From assembly GCF_009362785.1 (NCBI RefSeq), contig NZ_WHNQ01000024.1, forward strand, positions 1 to 64,000: a stretch of 64,000 nucleotides of DNA, read 5' to 3'. The notes beneath the pieces are model-generated. The model saw nothing but the letters and a program-made list of their open reading frames with translations. It was not told the DNA's origin and did no database searches. The translations under genes and the position numbers were made by a program. This DNA comes from Paraburkholderia atlantica. Its GTDB lineage: Bacteria > Pseudomonadota > Gammaproteobacteria > Burkholderiales > Burkholderiaceae. Shown piece after piece: positions 44,555 through 55,000 of the stretch (position 1 is the first letter of the stretch; the number at the start of each line of letters is the position of its first letter).

Positions 44555-44841
44555 TCATATTACCTATTGAAAGGTTCGGGGGCCGGCGAATTACCGCGCT
44601 AGCGATGCTCGCTGCATCGCAAGTTTCAAGTTAGACGAAGAAGACGAGGCGCGAACGTTTGCGCTCGGTATGGAGAGTCGATTTGGTGTGGGATGCGCCG
44701 ACCTTTTGGCGGCTGGGGCGAGGGATTTGTTGTGGGTAAAGCCCGGCGACGCCGTCTATGTCACGAGGCTCGCTGAACCTTTTCATAACGACCGTCAGGC
44801 AGCAAGCGGTCGCCGCCGCCCGCCGCCTGTTCGGGAACAGA
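44555..44841. other. intergenic region between glmM stop and the pstS promoter
   Basis: 287 bp without a gene. A small hairpin GCGATGC/GCATCGC lies at 44602-44620; on neither strand is it followed by a convincing T-run. Could be a weak glmM terminator region. Confidence 0.3.
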
Positions 44842-46200
44842 TCAGGCCGTCGCTACCCGTACGGCTTCGGCAATCGCTTCAGAATGCTCGAGCGCGTCCG
44901 CGACGTTCTGCGCCTCTACCATCACGCGCAGTACCGGCTCGGTACCCGACGCGCGGATCAGTACGCGACCGCGGCCGTCGAGGGCGCCTTCGGCCACCTT
45001 GATCGCGCTACGAATCGCATCGCTGCCCTTCCAGTCCGCGCCAGGCTTCATGCGCACGTTGATCAGCTTCTGCGGGAACAGCGTGACACCGTCGAGCAGA
45101 TCCGCAAGCGATTTGCCGCTGCGCTGCATCGCCGCCAGCACGAGCAGAGCGGACACGATGCCGTCGCCGGTCGAATGGCGATCGAGCGACAGAATGTGGC
45201 CCGAACCTTCGGCGCCGAGCTGCCAGCCGTGCTCGCGAAGCTGTTCGAGCACATAGCGATCGCCAACCGCGGCGCGCACGAACTTGACGCCGGCTCTCTG
45301 CAGCGCGACCTCCACCGCCATGTTGGTCATCAGCGTGCCGACCGCCCCTTCCACATGGCCGGCAGTCGCGATACGGTCCTTGACCAGCACGTACAGCAGC
45401 TCGTCTCCGTTGAACAGGCGGCCGGACTCGTCGACGACCTGCAGACGGTCGGCGTCGCCATCGAGCGCGATGCCGAGGTCCGCGTGGTTCGCGCGCACCG
45501 CGCGAACCAGCGCATCCGGCGCGGTCGCGCCGACGCCGTCGTTGATATTGAAGCCGTTCGGCGAGACGCCGATCGGGATTACCTCCGCGCCGAGTTCATG
45601 GAACACGTGCGGCGCGACGTCGTACGCGGCGCCATGCGCGCAATCGACGACGAGCTTCATGCCGCGCAGGTCGTACGCCGCCGGGAACGTGCTCTTGCAG
45701 AACTCGATGTAGCGGCCGGCCGCGTCGTCGAGACGGCGCGCCTTGCCCAATTGCTCGGAGGCCGCGCACGCGAGCGGCAGCTCCAGCTGCTCCTCGATCT
45801 GCGCCTCGACGTCGTCCGGCAGCTTGTTGCCGTCGGCCGAGAAGAACTTGATGCCGTTGTCGTAGTACGGGTTGTGCGACGCGCTGATTACGACGCCCGC
45901 GGCAAGCCGCAGCGCGCGCGTCAGATAGGCGATGCCGGGCGTCGGCATCGGACCGGCCAGCATCACGTCGACGCCGGCCGCCGAAAAGCCCGACTCGAGC
46001 GCGGCTTCGAGCATGTAGCCCGACACCCGCGTGTCCTTGCCGATCAGCACGGTCGGGCGAGCACCTGTCTTCGCCCATTGATCGGCGCCCGCGAGCACCT
46101 TGCCGGCCGCGTAGCCGAGCCGCAACACGAATTCCGGCGTGATCGGGCCTTCGCCGACCTTGCCTCGAATGCCGTCCGTTCCGAAGTAACGACGTGCCAT
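44842..46200 (-). CDS. glmM: phosphoglucosamine mutase
   Basis: 452 residues from MARRYFGTDGIRG; GGGAGAA is 6 nt upstream. Alpha-D-phosphohexomutase with catalytic Ser108 in SASHNPYYDNG, metal loop DGDADR (about 245), and sugar-binding GEGSGH-like GAEGSGHI (about 330). C-terminal phosphate loop RASGTEPVLRVM. It isomerises glucosamine-6-P to glucosamine-1-P for UDP-GlcNAc, hence peptidoglycan and LPS. Follows folP by 29 bp on the same strand; folP-glmM after ftsH is the classical enterobacterial order as well. Confidence 0.97.
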   Translation of the reverse strand: MARRYFGTDGIRGKVGEGPITPEFVLRLGYAAGKVLAGADQWAKTGARPTVLIGKDTRVSGYMLEAALESGFSAAGVDVMLAGPMPTPGIAYLTRALRLAAGVVISASHNPYYDNGIKFFSADGNKLPDDVEAQIEEQLELPLACAASEQLGKARRLDDAAGRYIEFCKSTFPAAYDLRGMKLVVDCAHGAAYDVAPHVFHELGAEVIPIGVSPNGFNINDGVGATAPDALVRAVRANHADLGIALDGDADRLQVVDESGRLFNGDELLYVLVKDRIATAGHVEGAVGTLMTNMAVEVALQRAGVKFVRAAVGDRYVLEQLREHGWQLGAEGSGHILSLDRHSTGDGIVSALLVLAAMQRSGKSLADLLDGVTLFPQKLINVRMKPGADWKGSDAIRSAIKVAEGALDGRGRVLIRASGTEPVLRVMVEAQNVADALEHSEAIAEAVRVATA

Positions 46201-46229
46201 GTTTGTTCTCCCTGTATCTGGCTGCGGGT

Positions 46230-47129
46230 TCAACCGTGCGCGCGGCTCTGCCTGGCCGCGTCGCGCAGGGTTGCCCATACTTTCAATGCATCGACTGTTT
46301 GCGCGACGTCGTGTACGCGCAGAATCGCGGCGCCCCGCTCGGCCGCACACACCGCCGCGGCGACGCTGCCGGCCACGCGCTCCGGCGCCGGCCGCCCGGT
46401 CACCGCGCCAACCATCGACTTGCGCGACATGCCCGCAAGGATCGGATATGGCGACGCGGCGCGCGGCGCCGTGTCGCGCAGATGCGCGAGCAACGCGTAG
46501 TTGTGCTCGACGACGACCTTGCCGAAGCCGAAGCCCGGATCGACGCTGATACGCTGGCGTGCAATCCCCGCCTGCTGCAATGTCGCGACACGCTCCTCGA
46601 GGAACTGGCGCACTTCGCTGACAACGTCGGCATAGTGCGGCTCGCCGCGCTGCATGGTCTGCGGCTCACCTAACATATGCATTACACAAAGGCCGCAATC
46701 GCTGTCGCGCACGGCGTCGATTGCGCCGGGCATGCGGAACGCCCAGACGTCGTTGATCAGGTCGGCGCCCGCGTTCAACGCGCTCCGCATCACTTCCGGC
46801 TTGTAGGTATCGACCGACAACGGCACGTTCGCGCCACGCAGTTGCTCGACGAGCGGTATTACGCGCTCGAGCTCTTCGTCGAGCGGCACCGGCGGCGCGC
46901 CAGGACGCGTCGATTCCCCGCCGATATCGATAATGTCCGCGCCCGCGAGCATCATGCGCTCGGCCTGGCGCAGCGCATCGCCGCGCATCGCGTACAAGCC
47001 GCCATCGGAGAAGGAATCGGGAGTGACGTTCAGGATGCCCATGACCAACGGGCGTTCAAACGTCAGCTTGAAGCGGCCGCACTGCAGCGGCTCTGGAAGG
47101 GGTACGGAAGAAGAATCGACTTTCGACAC
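46230..47129 (-). CDS. folP: dihydropteroate synthase
   Basis: About 299 residues from a GTG (VSKVDSSSV); start is uncertain, as the frame is open back across the ftsH terminator and no strong ribosome site stands out. Motifs: MGILNVTPDSFSDGG (about 30-44), DIIDIGGESTRPG (about 64-76), SVDTYK, DPGFGFGK (about 195-202), and SRKSMVG (about 234). It condenses p-aminobenzoate with dihydropterin pyrophosphate in folate synthesis and is the sulfonamide target. Sits between ftsH and glmM. Confidence 0.95.
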   Translation of the reverse strand: MSKVDSSSVPLPEPLQCGRFKLTFERPLVMGILNVTPDSFSDGGLYAMRGDALRQAERMMLAGADIIDIGGESTRPGAPPVPLDEELERVIPLVEQLRGANVPLSVDTYKPEVMRSALNAGADLINDVWAFRMPGAIDAVRDSDCGLCVMHMLGEPQTMQRGEPHYADVVSEVRQFLEERVATLQQAGIARQRISVDPGFGFGKVVVEHNYALLAHLRDTAPRAASPYPILAGMSRKSMVGAVTGRPAPERVAGSVAAAVCAAERGAAILRVHDVAQTVDALKVWATLRDAARQSRAHG

Positions 47130-47155
47130 GTAGCAATGCTTCACTTTGAACGGAT

Positions 47156-47192
47156 AAATGCAAAACGGGCCGGTGTGTAGCACACCGGCCCG
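47156..47192 (-). terminator. intrinsic terminator after ftsH
   Basis: CGGGCCGGTGTG, 3-nt loop, CACACCGGCCCG (12 bp), then TTTTGCATTT on the minus strand. Lies upstream of folP, so folP is served either by read-through or by its own unseen promoter. Confidence 0.8.
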
Positions 47193-47212
47193 CACTTTCT
47201 ACTGGCTACCTA

Positions 47213-49102
47213 TCAGGCCGGCGCGGTTGCGCTGCCCGGCTTGACTTCGGTGCCTGCGCTGCCGCCCGACGAGGCGTCGCTAGCCGACGGTGGCGAGCTC
47301 TTCGGCGAACGCGGCGGCCGGCCTGCCATGATGTCGTTGATCTGATCGGCGTCGATCGTCTCCCACTCCATCAGTGCGGCGGTCATCGCTTCGACCTTGT
47401 CGCGGTTTTCTTCCAGCAGGCGACGTGCGAGATTGTACTGCTCGTCCAGCACGCGACGGATTTCCGCGTCGACCTTCTGCTGCGTCGCTTCCGAAATGGT
47501 TCGCGTGAAGCCGCGTCCGAACGGCGAAGCGTCGTTTTCGTCGTCGACATAGACCATCGGTCCCAGCGCATCCGTCATACCGAAGCGGGCAACCATCGCG
47601 CGAGCCGTCTGGGTCGCCTTGTTGAAGTCGTCCGATGCACCGGTGCTGATCAGGTTCAGGAACAGCTCTTCCGCGACGCGGCCACCGAACAGGATGGCAA
47701 GACGGTCGAGCAGATAGTCCTTCGAGTACGTTTCGTTGTCATGCTCCGGCAACTGCCACGTGACGCCCAGCGCACGGCCGCGCGGAATGATCGTGACCTT
47801 GTGCACCGGATCAGCTTTCGGCAACAGCTTCGCGATCACCGCGTGACCCGATTCGTGATACGCGGTCGCACGCTTCGATTCTTCGCGGATGACGGCCGAC
47901 TTGCGCTCGGGACCCATGAAGATCTTGTCCTTCGCGTCCTCGAAGTCCGTCATTTCGACGATGCGCTTGCCGCGCCGCGCCGCAAAAAGTGCTGCTTCGT
48001 TGACGAGGTTCGCGAGATCGGCGCCCGAGAAACCCGGCGTGCCGCGCGCGATCACTGCCGCATCGACGTCGTTCGAAATCGGTACCTTGCGCAGGTGCAC
48101 CTTCATGATGTGCTCGCGGCCGCGGATATCGGGCAGACCGACGTACACCTGACGGTCGAAGCGGCCCGGACGCAACAGCGCCTTGTCGAGTACGTCAGAG
48201 CGGTTCGTCGCGGCGATCACGATGACACCCGAGTTCGCCTCGAAGCCGTCCATTTCGACGAGCATCTGGTTCAGCGTCTGTTCACGCTCGTCGTTACCGC
48301 CGCCCATACCGGCGCCGCGATGACGGCCGACTGCGTCGATTTCGTCGATGAACACGATACACGGCGCGTGCTTCTTGGCCTGCTCGAACATGTCGCGCAC
48401 GCGAGCCGCGCCGACGCCGACGAACATTTCCACAAAATCCGAACCCGAAATGCTGAAGAACGGCACCTTCGCCTCGCCAGCGATGGCGCGCGCGAGCAGC
48501 GTCTTACCGGTCCCCGGCGGGCCAACGAGCAGCACACCGCGCGGAATACGACCGCCCAGCTTCTGGAATTTCTGCGGATCGCGGAGGAAGTCGACGAGTT
48601 CCGACACTTCTTCCTTGGCTTCGTCGCAACCGGCGACATCGGTGAAATTGATCGCGTTGTTGTTCTCGTCGATCAGCCGCGCGCGCGACTTGCCAAACGA
48701 GAAGGCGCCGCCTTTGCCGCCCCCCTGCATCTGTCGCATCATGTAGAACCAGAAACCGATGATCAGGATCGTCGGCCCGAGGTAATACAGCACGGACATC
48801 AGTGCATTGGGTTCGTCGTCAGCCTTGCCGCTCACCTGTACGCCATACTTCATCAGATCGCCGACCATCCAGATGTCGCCGGGCGACACGATCTGGTACT
48901 TCTGGCCGTCTGCTGGAGTGACCGTGAGGTTCCGCCCCTGGACAATGACGTTCTTGACTTTGCCGTTCTTCGCGTCGTCCATGAACTGCGAATAGGAAAC
49001 GCCTTCCTGGACACGGGGCTTGTCGAACTGCTTGAACACCGTAAACAGCACCAGTGCGATTACCAACCACACTGCTGCTTTCGAAAACATATTGTTGTTC
49101 AA
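47213..49102 (-). CDS. ftsH: ATP-dependent zinc metalloprotease FtsH
   Basis: 629 residues. Start is TTG (LNNNMFSKAAVW): AAGGAG lies 7 nt before it, while the ATG four codons later would be 19 nt away. TM1 about 8-24, periplasmic domain, TM2 about 103-121, AAA+ Walker A GPPGTGKT (about 195), Walker B FIDEID, SRH, and zinc motif HESGH (about 416). C-terminal tail Pro/Ser/Ala-rich (about 600-629). Degrades membrane and regulatory proteins. A terminator separates it from folP. Confidence 0.97.
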   Translation of the reverse strand: MNNNMFSKAAVWLVIALVLFTVFKQFDKPRVQEGVSYSQFMDDAKNGKVKNVIVQGRNLTVTPADGQKYQIVSPGDIWMVGDLMKYGVQVSGKADDEPNALMSVLYYLGPTILIIGFWFYMMRQMQGGGKGGAFSFGKSRARLIDENNNAINFTDVAGCDEAKEEVSELVDFLRDPQKFQKLGGRIPRGVLLVGPPGTGKTLLARAIAGEAKVPFFSISGSDFVEMFVGVGAARVRDMFEQAKKHAPCIVFIDEIDAVGRHRGAGMGGGNDEREQTLNQMLVEMDGFEANSGVIVIAATNRSDVLDKALLRPGRFDRQVYVGLPDIRGREHIMKVHLRKVPISNDVDAAVIARGTPGFSGADLANLVNEAALFAARRGKRIVEMTDFEDAKDKIFMGPERKSAVIREESKRATAYHESGHAVIAKLLPKADPVHKVTIIPRGRALGVTWQLPEHDNETYSKDYLLDRLAILFGGRVAEELFLNLISTGASDDFNKATQTARAMVARFGMTDALGPMVYVDDENDASPFGRGFTRTISEATQQKVDAEIRRVLDEQYNLARRLLEENRDKVEAMTAALMEWETIDADQINDIMAGRPPRSPKSSPPSASDASSGGSAGTEVKPGSATAPA

Positions 49103-49290
49103 AGCACCACTCCTTCACTTAGACGGGCGCCTACATTTGCCTTGCGGCACCACGAAAGCATTCTAATCCAGTCCGCAGACCCCTGCCATAGCGTTTCACT
49201 ACCACGGAAATAGGGTAGCGGGCCAGCTTAACGCCAGTCTCTGACGCATCGGGCTCACTATTGGCAGAAATGGAACCGGCTCGCCGTCCC

Positions 49291-49953
49291 CTATGCGGGA
49301 CGCTTCAAATGCTTACCCAAAATAAATGTTTCTGACGATTTATCCCGCGACGCCTTCGGCTTGCGGGCCGCCACCACCTTGAATTGGCGCTTGAACTTTT
49401 CGACAATCTGACTATATCCGCTGCCGTGAAAGCATTTGACTAAAAGGGCACCATCCGGCTTCAAGTGGTTTTGTGCGAATTCGAGCGCAAGATCGCATAA
49501 ATGCTCGATCCGCGCCGCATCCGCGATCGCCACACCGGACAGGTTGGGTGCCATATCCGAAATTACAAGGTCCACCTGGCGCGCACCGACCAATTCTTCG
49601 AGCTGGACCAGCACCGAGTCTTCGCGGAAATCGCCCTGGATGAAGTGCACGTCGGCTACCGGCTCCATCGGCAGAATGTCCAAAGCGATGATCGTGCCGT
49701 CGATGCCACCTTCGCGCTCCGCATTGCGCTGCGAGCCGCCGGCAAGCTTGTTGCGCGCGTACTGGCTCCAGCTGCCCGGCGAGGAACCGAGGTCGACAAT
49801 CACCTGCCCCGGGCGGATCAGCTTGTCCTGCTCGTCGATTTCCTTGAGCTTGTAGGCCGCGCGGGCACGATAACCTTCCCGCTGCGCCATTTTGACGTAC
49901 GGATCGTTGATGTGGTCGTGCAGCCACGCGGTATTGAACTTGTTTTTTGCCAT
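49291..49953 (-). CDS. rlmE: 23S rRNA (uridine-2'-O)-methyltransferase RlmE (FtsJ/RrmJ)
   Basis: 220 residues from MAKNKFNTAWLHDH. SAM-binding motif VIVDLGSSPGSWSQY (about 53-67). Catalytic tetrad K-D-K-E: Lys in RAAYKLKEID, Asp in ISDMAPN, Lys in LVKCFHG and Glu near SSETFILG. An insertion of about 10 residues (GSQRNAEREGG) is the Burkholderia-type variant of the loop after the motif. It methylates U2552 of 23S rRNA late in ribosome assembly. Upstream of ftsH as in enterobacteria, and divergent from yhbY. Confidence 0.96.
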   Translation of the reverse strand: MAKNKFNTAWLHDHINDPYVKMAQREGYRARAAYKLKEIDEQDKLIRPGQVIVDLGSSPGSWSQYARNKLAGGSQRNAEREGGIDGTIIALDILPMEPVADVHFIQGDFREDSVLVQLEELVGARQVDLVISDMAPNLSGVAIADAARIEHLCDLALEFAQNHLKPDGALLVKCFHGSGYSQIVEKFKRQFKVVAARKPKASRDKSSETFILGKHLKRPA

Positions 49954-50150
49954 TAAAAATTGAACTATTGCTGCGTCGGGTCGCGCTTTAGGGGATAATA
50001 CGCGGTTAATTCGCGCGGCCACCGCCAGACTGGCGGCCATCCGCGATTCTGTTGTTCTGACGCGCGCCTGCTGAATCAAGCCGCCCGAATCGCTCGGCGA
50101 TCGGACGAAAAACGCAGGAGCCGCCATTTTAGTCGAGTCTTCCACTTTCC

Positions 50151-50678
50151 ATGCCAGCCCTCAAAGTCTCCTCCGACCAACGCGCCGAGTTGCGCTCCCA
50201 GGCACATGCGCTCAAACCGGTCGTGCTCGTCGGGGCCGAAGGCTTGACCGACGCTGTGCTCGCCGAAATCAAAGTACACCTCGCTGCGCATCAGCTGATC
50301 AAAATCCGCGTGTTCGGTGATGAGCGCGAAGAGCGCCTCGCCATCTACGAAGAAATCTGCGACACACTGAACGCGGCACCGATTCAACATATCGGCAAGC
50401 TGCTCGTGATCTGGAAGCCGGAATCGGCACAGCCGGCGGCAAAAGCGAAGCGCGGCGCGTTGCCGAGCGCCCGGGAGGCGGCAGCCGAAGAAGCCCGACC
50501 GGCCAAGGGACGCGCACCGCGCATCGTCAAAGTGGTCAAGCCGACCGACGTGCCGATGCGCAAGCCGCGAGCGAAAGCGGTGCTGGTGCGCGGCAACGAA
50601 CGCGTGACGCAGGGCGGCAACATCAAGCGCGCGAAGAAGCGTCAAACCAGCGCGAAGCGTTCGCATCAGTCGAAGTAA
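50151..50678 (+). CDS. yhbY: YhbY-type CRM-domain RNA-binding protein
   Basis: 175 residues. The CRM (CRS1-YhbY) domain fills about 1-97: LRSQAHALKPVVLVGAEGLTDAVLAEI and GDEREERLAIYEEICDTLNAAPIQHIGKLLVIWKP, with the GxxG-type RNA loop. A Lys/Arg/Ala-rich tail of about 78 residues follows, longer than the E. coli protein (97 residues); it is likely disordered and RNA-binding. Associates with pre-50S particles in E. coli. Divergent from rlmE, 197 bp apart. Confidence 0.93.
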   Translation: MPALKVSSDQRAELRSQAHALKPVVLVGAEGLTDAVLAEIKVHLAAHQLIKIRVFGDEREERLAIYEEICDTLNAAPIQHIGKLLVIWKPESAQPAAKAKRGALPSAREAAAEEARPAKGRAPRIVKVVKPTDVPMRKPRAKAVLVRGNERVTQGGNIKRAKKRQTSAKRSHQSK

Positions 50679-50847
50679 GAGAACACGCGGCCAAGGTGCG
50701 GACCGGCTCCGCACCGCGCGTTTGTGCGGAGGGCGCGAAGCAGCGCGCATGAACCGTAGCTGATCGTCGCAACCTGAAGTTCATCGCGGGCATCGGCATC
50801 GACCGGCGGACATAGCGCTGCGTCATACCCCCGGCCACCCGCAAGGT

Positions 50848-51375
50848 TCAGCCGGCCACCTTCCCCGTGACCGCGCGCGCGCCCTCTTCGTTGGCCGCAG
50901 TGCCGACATGCGCCGGCAGCAGCCAAACGAGCGCAACACCTAGCAGGCTCTCGATCAGATAGAACAGACTCGACACGCCATGCAGGAGGCCGAAGCGCGT
51001 CGCATAAACGGAATGTTCGACGTCGCCGCCCGCCTCGAGCGCGGCGACGCGCATCGCGTTCATGAACGGCTGCAACGCGAAATAGCCGATCAGCACGCAT
51101 ACGAGCATACCGGCGATCAGCCAACGCAAGCGGCGATACGCGCTTCTACCGCGCCGCACGAGCAGATTGGCAAGACCGAGCAGCAGGATGCCGCACACGA
51201 CGCCAATCACACCCTGAATCCGAAACAGCTGCGCGGCAACGGCGCCCGCCGTCATGCGGTCGAGCGACGTGAACAGCACGGGCGCAACCGCATAGCCGAT
51301 AGTCAACAGACTACCGACCCACACCACCGTCAACAGGCGGAAAAAACGATGCGGCATCAGAGACACCGGCGCCAT
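50848..51375 (-). CDS. DUF4149 family membrane protein
   Basis: 175 residues with four helices (about 14-32, 52-70, 85-103, 130-152). FFRLLTVVWVGSLLTIGYAVAPVLF near the N-terminus and ALQPFMNAMR in the third segment match DUF4149. The ATG lies directly after greA's stop (2 bp); the second Met at residue 7 is the alternative start. Function unknown. It sits between yhbY (convergent) and greA. Confidence 0.85.
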   Translation of the reverse strand: MAPVSLMPHRFFRLLTVVWVGSLLTIGYAVAPVLFTSLDRMTAGAVAAQLFRIQGVIGVVCGILLLGLANLLVRRGRSAYRRLRWLIAGMLVCVLIGYFALQPFMNAMRVAALEAGGDVEHSVYATRFGLLHGVSSLFYLIESLLGVALVWLLPAHVGTAANEEGARAVTGKVAG

Positions 51376-51377
51376 CC

Positions 51378-51854
51378 TCAGATGTAGCTGACCGCGATGA
51401 TTTCGTATTCGCGGATGCCGCCCGGTGCCTGCACCGACGCGACGTCGCCTTCCGACTTGCCGATCAGCGCACGTGCGATCGGCGAGCTGATCGAGATCAG
51501 GCCGTGGTCGATGTCCGCTTCGTCGTCGCCGACGATCTGATATTTGACGGATGCGCCCGACTCGAGGTCTTCGAGCTCGAGCGTCGCGCCGAACACCACG
51601 CGGCCGTCCGCTTCCACTTGCGACGGATCGATCACCTGCGCGCCCGCAAGCTTCGACTCGATTTCGGCGATGCGGCCTTCGATGAAGCCCTGCTTTTCCT
51701 TCGCAGCGTCGTATTCAGCGTTTTCCGACAGATCGCCCTGGGCGCGCGCTTCCGCGATCGAGTTGATCACGGCCGGACGCTCGACCGATTTCAAGCGCTG
51801 CAATTCATCGCGCAGCATGTCTGCTCCGCGCTTCGTCAATGGAATAGTGCTCAT
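51378..51854 (-). CDS. greA: transcription elongation factor GreA
   Basis: 158 residues from MSTIPLTKRGADML. N-terminal antiparallel coiled coil (about 8-76) with the Asp/Glu tip AQGDLSENAEYDAAKEKQ that enters the RNAP secondary channel; C-terminal FKBP-like domain (about 80-158, ending GIREYEIIAVSYI). It rescues backtracked RNA polymerase by transcript cleavage. The leader is unusual: a strong terminator sits 30-120 bp upstream of the start codon, and no good ribosome site is visible. Confidence 0.97.
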   Translation of the reverse strand: MSTIPLTKRGADMLRDELQRLKSVERPAVINSIAEARAQGDLSENAEYDAAKEKQGFIEGRIAEIESKLAGAQVIDPSQVEADGRVVFGATLELEDLESGASVKYQIVGDDEADIDHGLISISSPIARALIGKSEGDVASVQAPGGIREYEIIAVSYI

Positions 51855-51883
51855 AAACAACTCTGGAGGCAAAAAACGGCCAT

Positions 51884-52002
51884 AAAAAAAATCACCGCGG
51901 TTAAGTGCATTCCGCGAAAGCCGCCGCCCATGGACAGACCCGGGCCGCAGCACCTGCGGAACGCCGCTTAACCGCGGCACTTACATCTTGGACAGGTATC
52001 GA
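51884..52002 (-). ncRNA. candidate attenuator RNA in the greA leader (GraL-like)
   Basis: A promoter inside the end of carB would start RNA near 52002. The RNA folds into an imperfect hairpin of about 25 bp (11-bp perfect core CTTAACCGCGG/CCGCGGTTAAG, with an outer TTCCGC/GCGGAA block) and ends in eight T. It also serves as the carB terminator. In E. coli, greA has an analogous leader RNA, GraL. Homology is not shown. Confidence 0.55.
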
Positions 52003-52006
52003 AGCC

Positions 52007-55000
52007 TTAGTTTAGGCGAGCGTGGAGTCCTTGTAAATCATAGACTTCCAGGTTCTTCAGATAACGAAGACCCTCCACCGCCGCGCGTGCGCCCGACATC
52101 GTCGTGTAGTAGGTGACCTTGTTCGCCTGCGCGCTCATACGAATCGAACGCGAGTCGGCAATCGCCGCGCGCGTTTCGTCGACGGTCGTAAAGACGAGTG
52201 CGATCTCGCCGTTCTTGATCATATCGACGATGTGCGGACGGCCGTCCTTCACCTTGTTGACGACCTTGACCGGCACGCCGGCCGCTTCGATCGCGGCAGC
52301 CGTGCCCTTGGTCGCGACGATCGGGTAGCCGAGCTCGTGCAGCATGCGCGCGACTTCGACCGCCTTCGGCTTGTCGGCGTCCATCACGGTCAGCAGCACC
52401 GTGCCCGACTCCGGCAGACGCGAACCCGCCGCGAGCTGCGACTTGAACAGCGCCTCGCCGAACGTCTGGCCCACGCCCATCACTTCGCCGGTCGAACGCA
52501 TTTCAGGTCCGAGCACCGGGTCGACCGTCGGGAACTTGACGAACGGGAATACCGCTTCCTTCACGCTGAAGTACGGCGGCTCGACTTCCTTCGTCACGCC
52601 TTGCGCGGCGAGCTTCTGGCCGACCATCGCGCGCGCCGCGATCTTCGCGAGCGGCAGGCTGGTCGCCTTCGACACGTACGGCACCGTGCGCGACGCGCGC
52701 GGGTTCACTTCGAGCACGTAGATGATGTCGTCCTTCGAGCCGTCAGCCGCATTCGTGGAGGAAGGCACCTGCTGGATCGCGAACTGCACGTTCATCAGGC
52801 CGATCACGTTCAGAGCCTTCGCCATCGCGGCGGTCTGGCGCTTCAGTTCGGCAACCGTCTCCTTCGACAGCGAATACGGCGGCAGCGAACAGGCCGAGTC
52901 GCCCGAGTGCACGCCCGCCTGTTCGATGTGCTCCATCACGCCGCCGATAAACACGGCATCGCCATCGGAAATGCAATCCACGTCGCATTCGATCGCGTCG
53001 TTCAGGAAGCGGTCGAGCAGCACCGGCGAATCGTTCGACACCTTGACGGCCTCACGCATATAGCGTTCGAGGTCGCGCGGCTCGTGGACGATTTCCATCG
53101 CGCGGCCGCCCAACACGTACGACGGACGCACGACGAGCGGATAGCCGATTTCGTCAGCGAGCTTCAGCGCTTCGTCTTCGGTGCGCGCGGTGCGGTTCGG
53201 CGGCTGACGCAGACCGAGATCCTGCAGCAGCTTCTGGAAGCGCTCGCGGTCTTCGGCCGCGTCGATCATGTCCGGCGACGTGCCAATGATCGGCACGCCG
53301 TTCGCTTCGAGATCGAGCGCGAGCTTCAGCGGCGTCTGGCCGCCGTATTGCACGATCACGCCGACCGGCTTTTCTTTGTCGACGATTTCGAGCACGTCTT
53401 CGAGCGTCAGCGATTCGAAGTACAGACGGTCGGAGGTGTCGTAGTCGGTCGACACGGTTTCCGGGTTGCAGTTGACCATGATCGTTTCATAGCCGTCTTC
53501 GCGCATTGCGAGCGCGGCGTGCACGCAGCAGTAGTCGAACTCGATACCCTGGCCGATCCGGTTCGGGCCGCCGCCCAGCACCATGATCTTCTTGTTGTTC
53601 GTCGGATTCGCTTCGCACTCTTCCTCGTAGGTCGAGTACATGTACGCGGTTTTGGTTGCGAACTCAGCCGCACAAGTGTCGACGCGCTTGTACACCGGAC
53701 GCACGTTCAGTTCGATACGACGCGCACGCACGTCCGCCGGCTTCGCGCCGAGCAGCTTCGCGAGGCGACGATCCGAGAAGCCACTCTGCTTCAGATACTT
53801 CAGCTCATCCTTCGACAGGCTCGCGAGCGTGCGACCGGCCAGCGCCTTTTCCTTCAGCACGATCTGTTCGATCTGTGCGAGGAACCACGGGTCGATCGCG
53901 GTCTCTTCGAAGATTTCCTGTGCGCTCATGCCGGCACGGAACGCGTCGCCGACATACCAGATGCGGTCCGGACCGGCTTCGCCGATCTGGCGGATGATCT
54001 CGTCGCGATTGGCGGTCTTCTCGTCGAGACCGTCGACGCCGACTTCGAGGCCGCGCAGCGCTTTCTGGAACGACTCCTGGAACGTGCGGCCGATCGCCAT
54101 CACTTCGCCGACCGACTTCATCTGCGTGGTCAGGCGCGAATCGGCTTCGCGGAATTTCTCGAACGCGAAACGCGGGATCTTCGTGACGACGTAGTCGATC
54201 GTCGGTTCGAACGATGCCGGGGTCTGGCCGCCGGTGATTTCGTTCTTGAGTTCATCGAGCGTGTAGCCGACCGCGAGCTTCGCCGCGACCTTCGCGATCG
54301 GGAAGCCGGTTGCCTTCGACGCCAGCGCCGACGAACGCGACACACGCGGGTTCATTTCGATCACGATCATCCGGCCGTCTTTCGGATTGATCGAGAACTG
54401 CACGTTCGAGCCGCCCGTGTCGACGCCGATCTCGCGCAGCACCGCCAGCGACGCGTTACGCAGGATCTGATATTCCTTGTCGGTCAGCGTCTGCGCCGGT
54501 GCGACTGTGATCGAGTCGCCGGTATGGATGCCCATCGGGTCGAGGTTTTCGATCGAGCAGACGATGATGCAGTTATCCGCCTTGTCGCGGACCACTTCCA
54601 TCTCATACTCTTTCCAGCCGAGCAGCGACTCTTCGATCAGCAGCTCGCGCGTCGGCGACAGGTCGAGACCGCGCTTGCAGATCTCTTCGAATTCGTCGCG
54701 GTTGTACGCGATACCGCCGCCCGAGCCGCCCAGCGTGAACGACGGACGGATCACGACCGGATAGCCGCCGCTGCCGGTTTCCGCAGCGATCTTCGCCTGC
54801 ACCGCGAGCGCTTCTTCCATCGAATGCGCGGTGCCCGACTTGGCCGAACCGAGGCCGATCTTGGTCATCGCGTCCTTGAACTTCTGGCGGTCTTCCGCCT
54901 TGTCGATCGCTTCGGGCGACGCGCCGATCAGCTCGACGTTGTACTTCGCCAGCACGCCGTGCGCGTGCAGATCGAGCGCGCAGTTCAGCGCGGTCTGGCC

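Noticed and set aside
50695..50715. GGTGCGGA/TCCGCACC hairpin after yhbY
   Set aside because: Followed by GCGCGTTTG, too weak to call a terminator.
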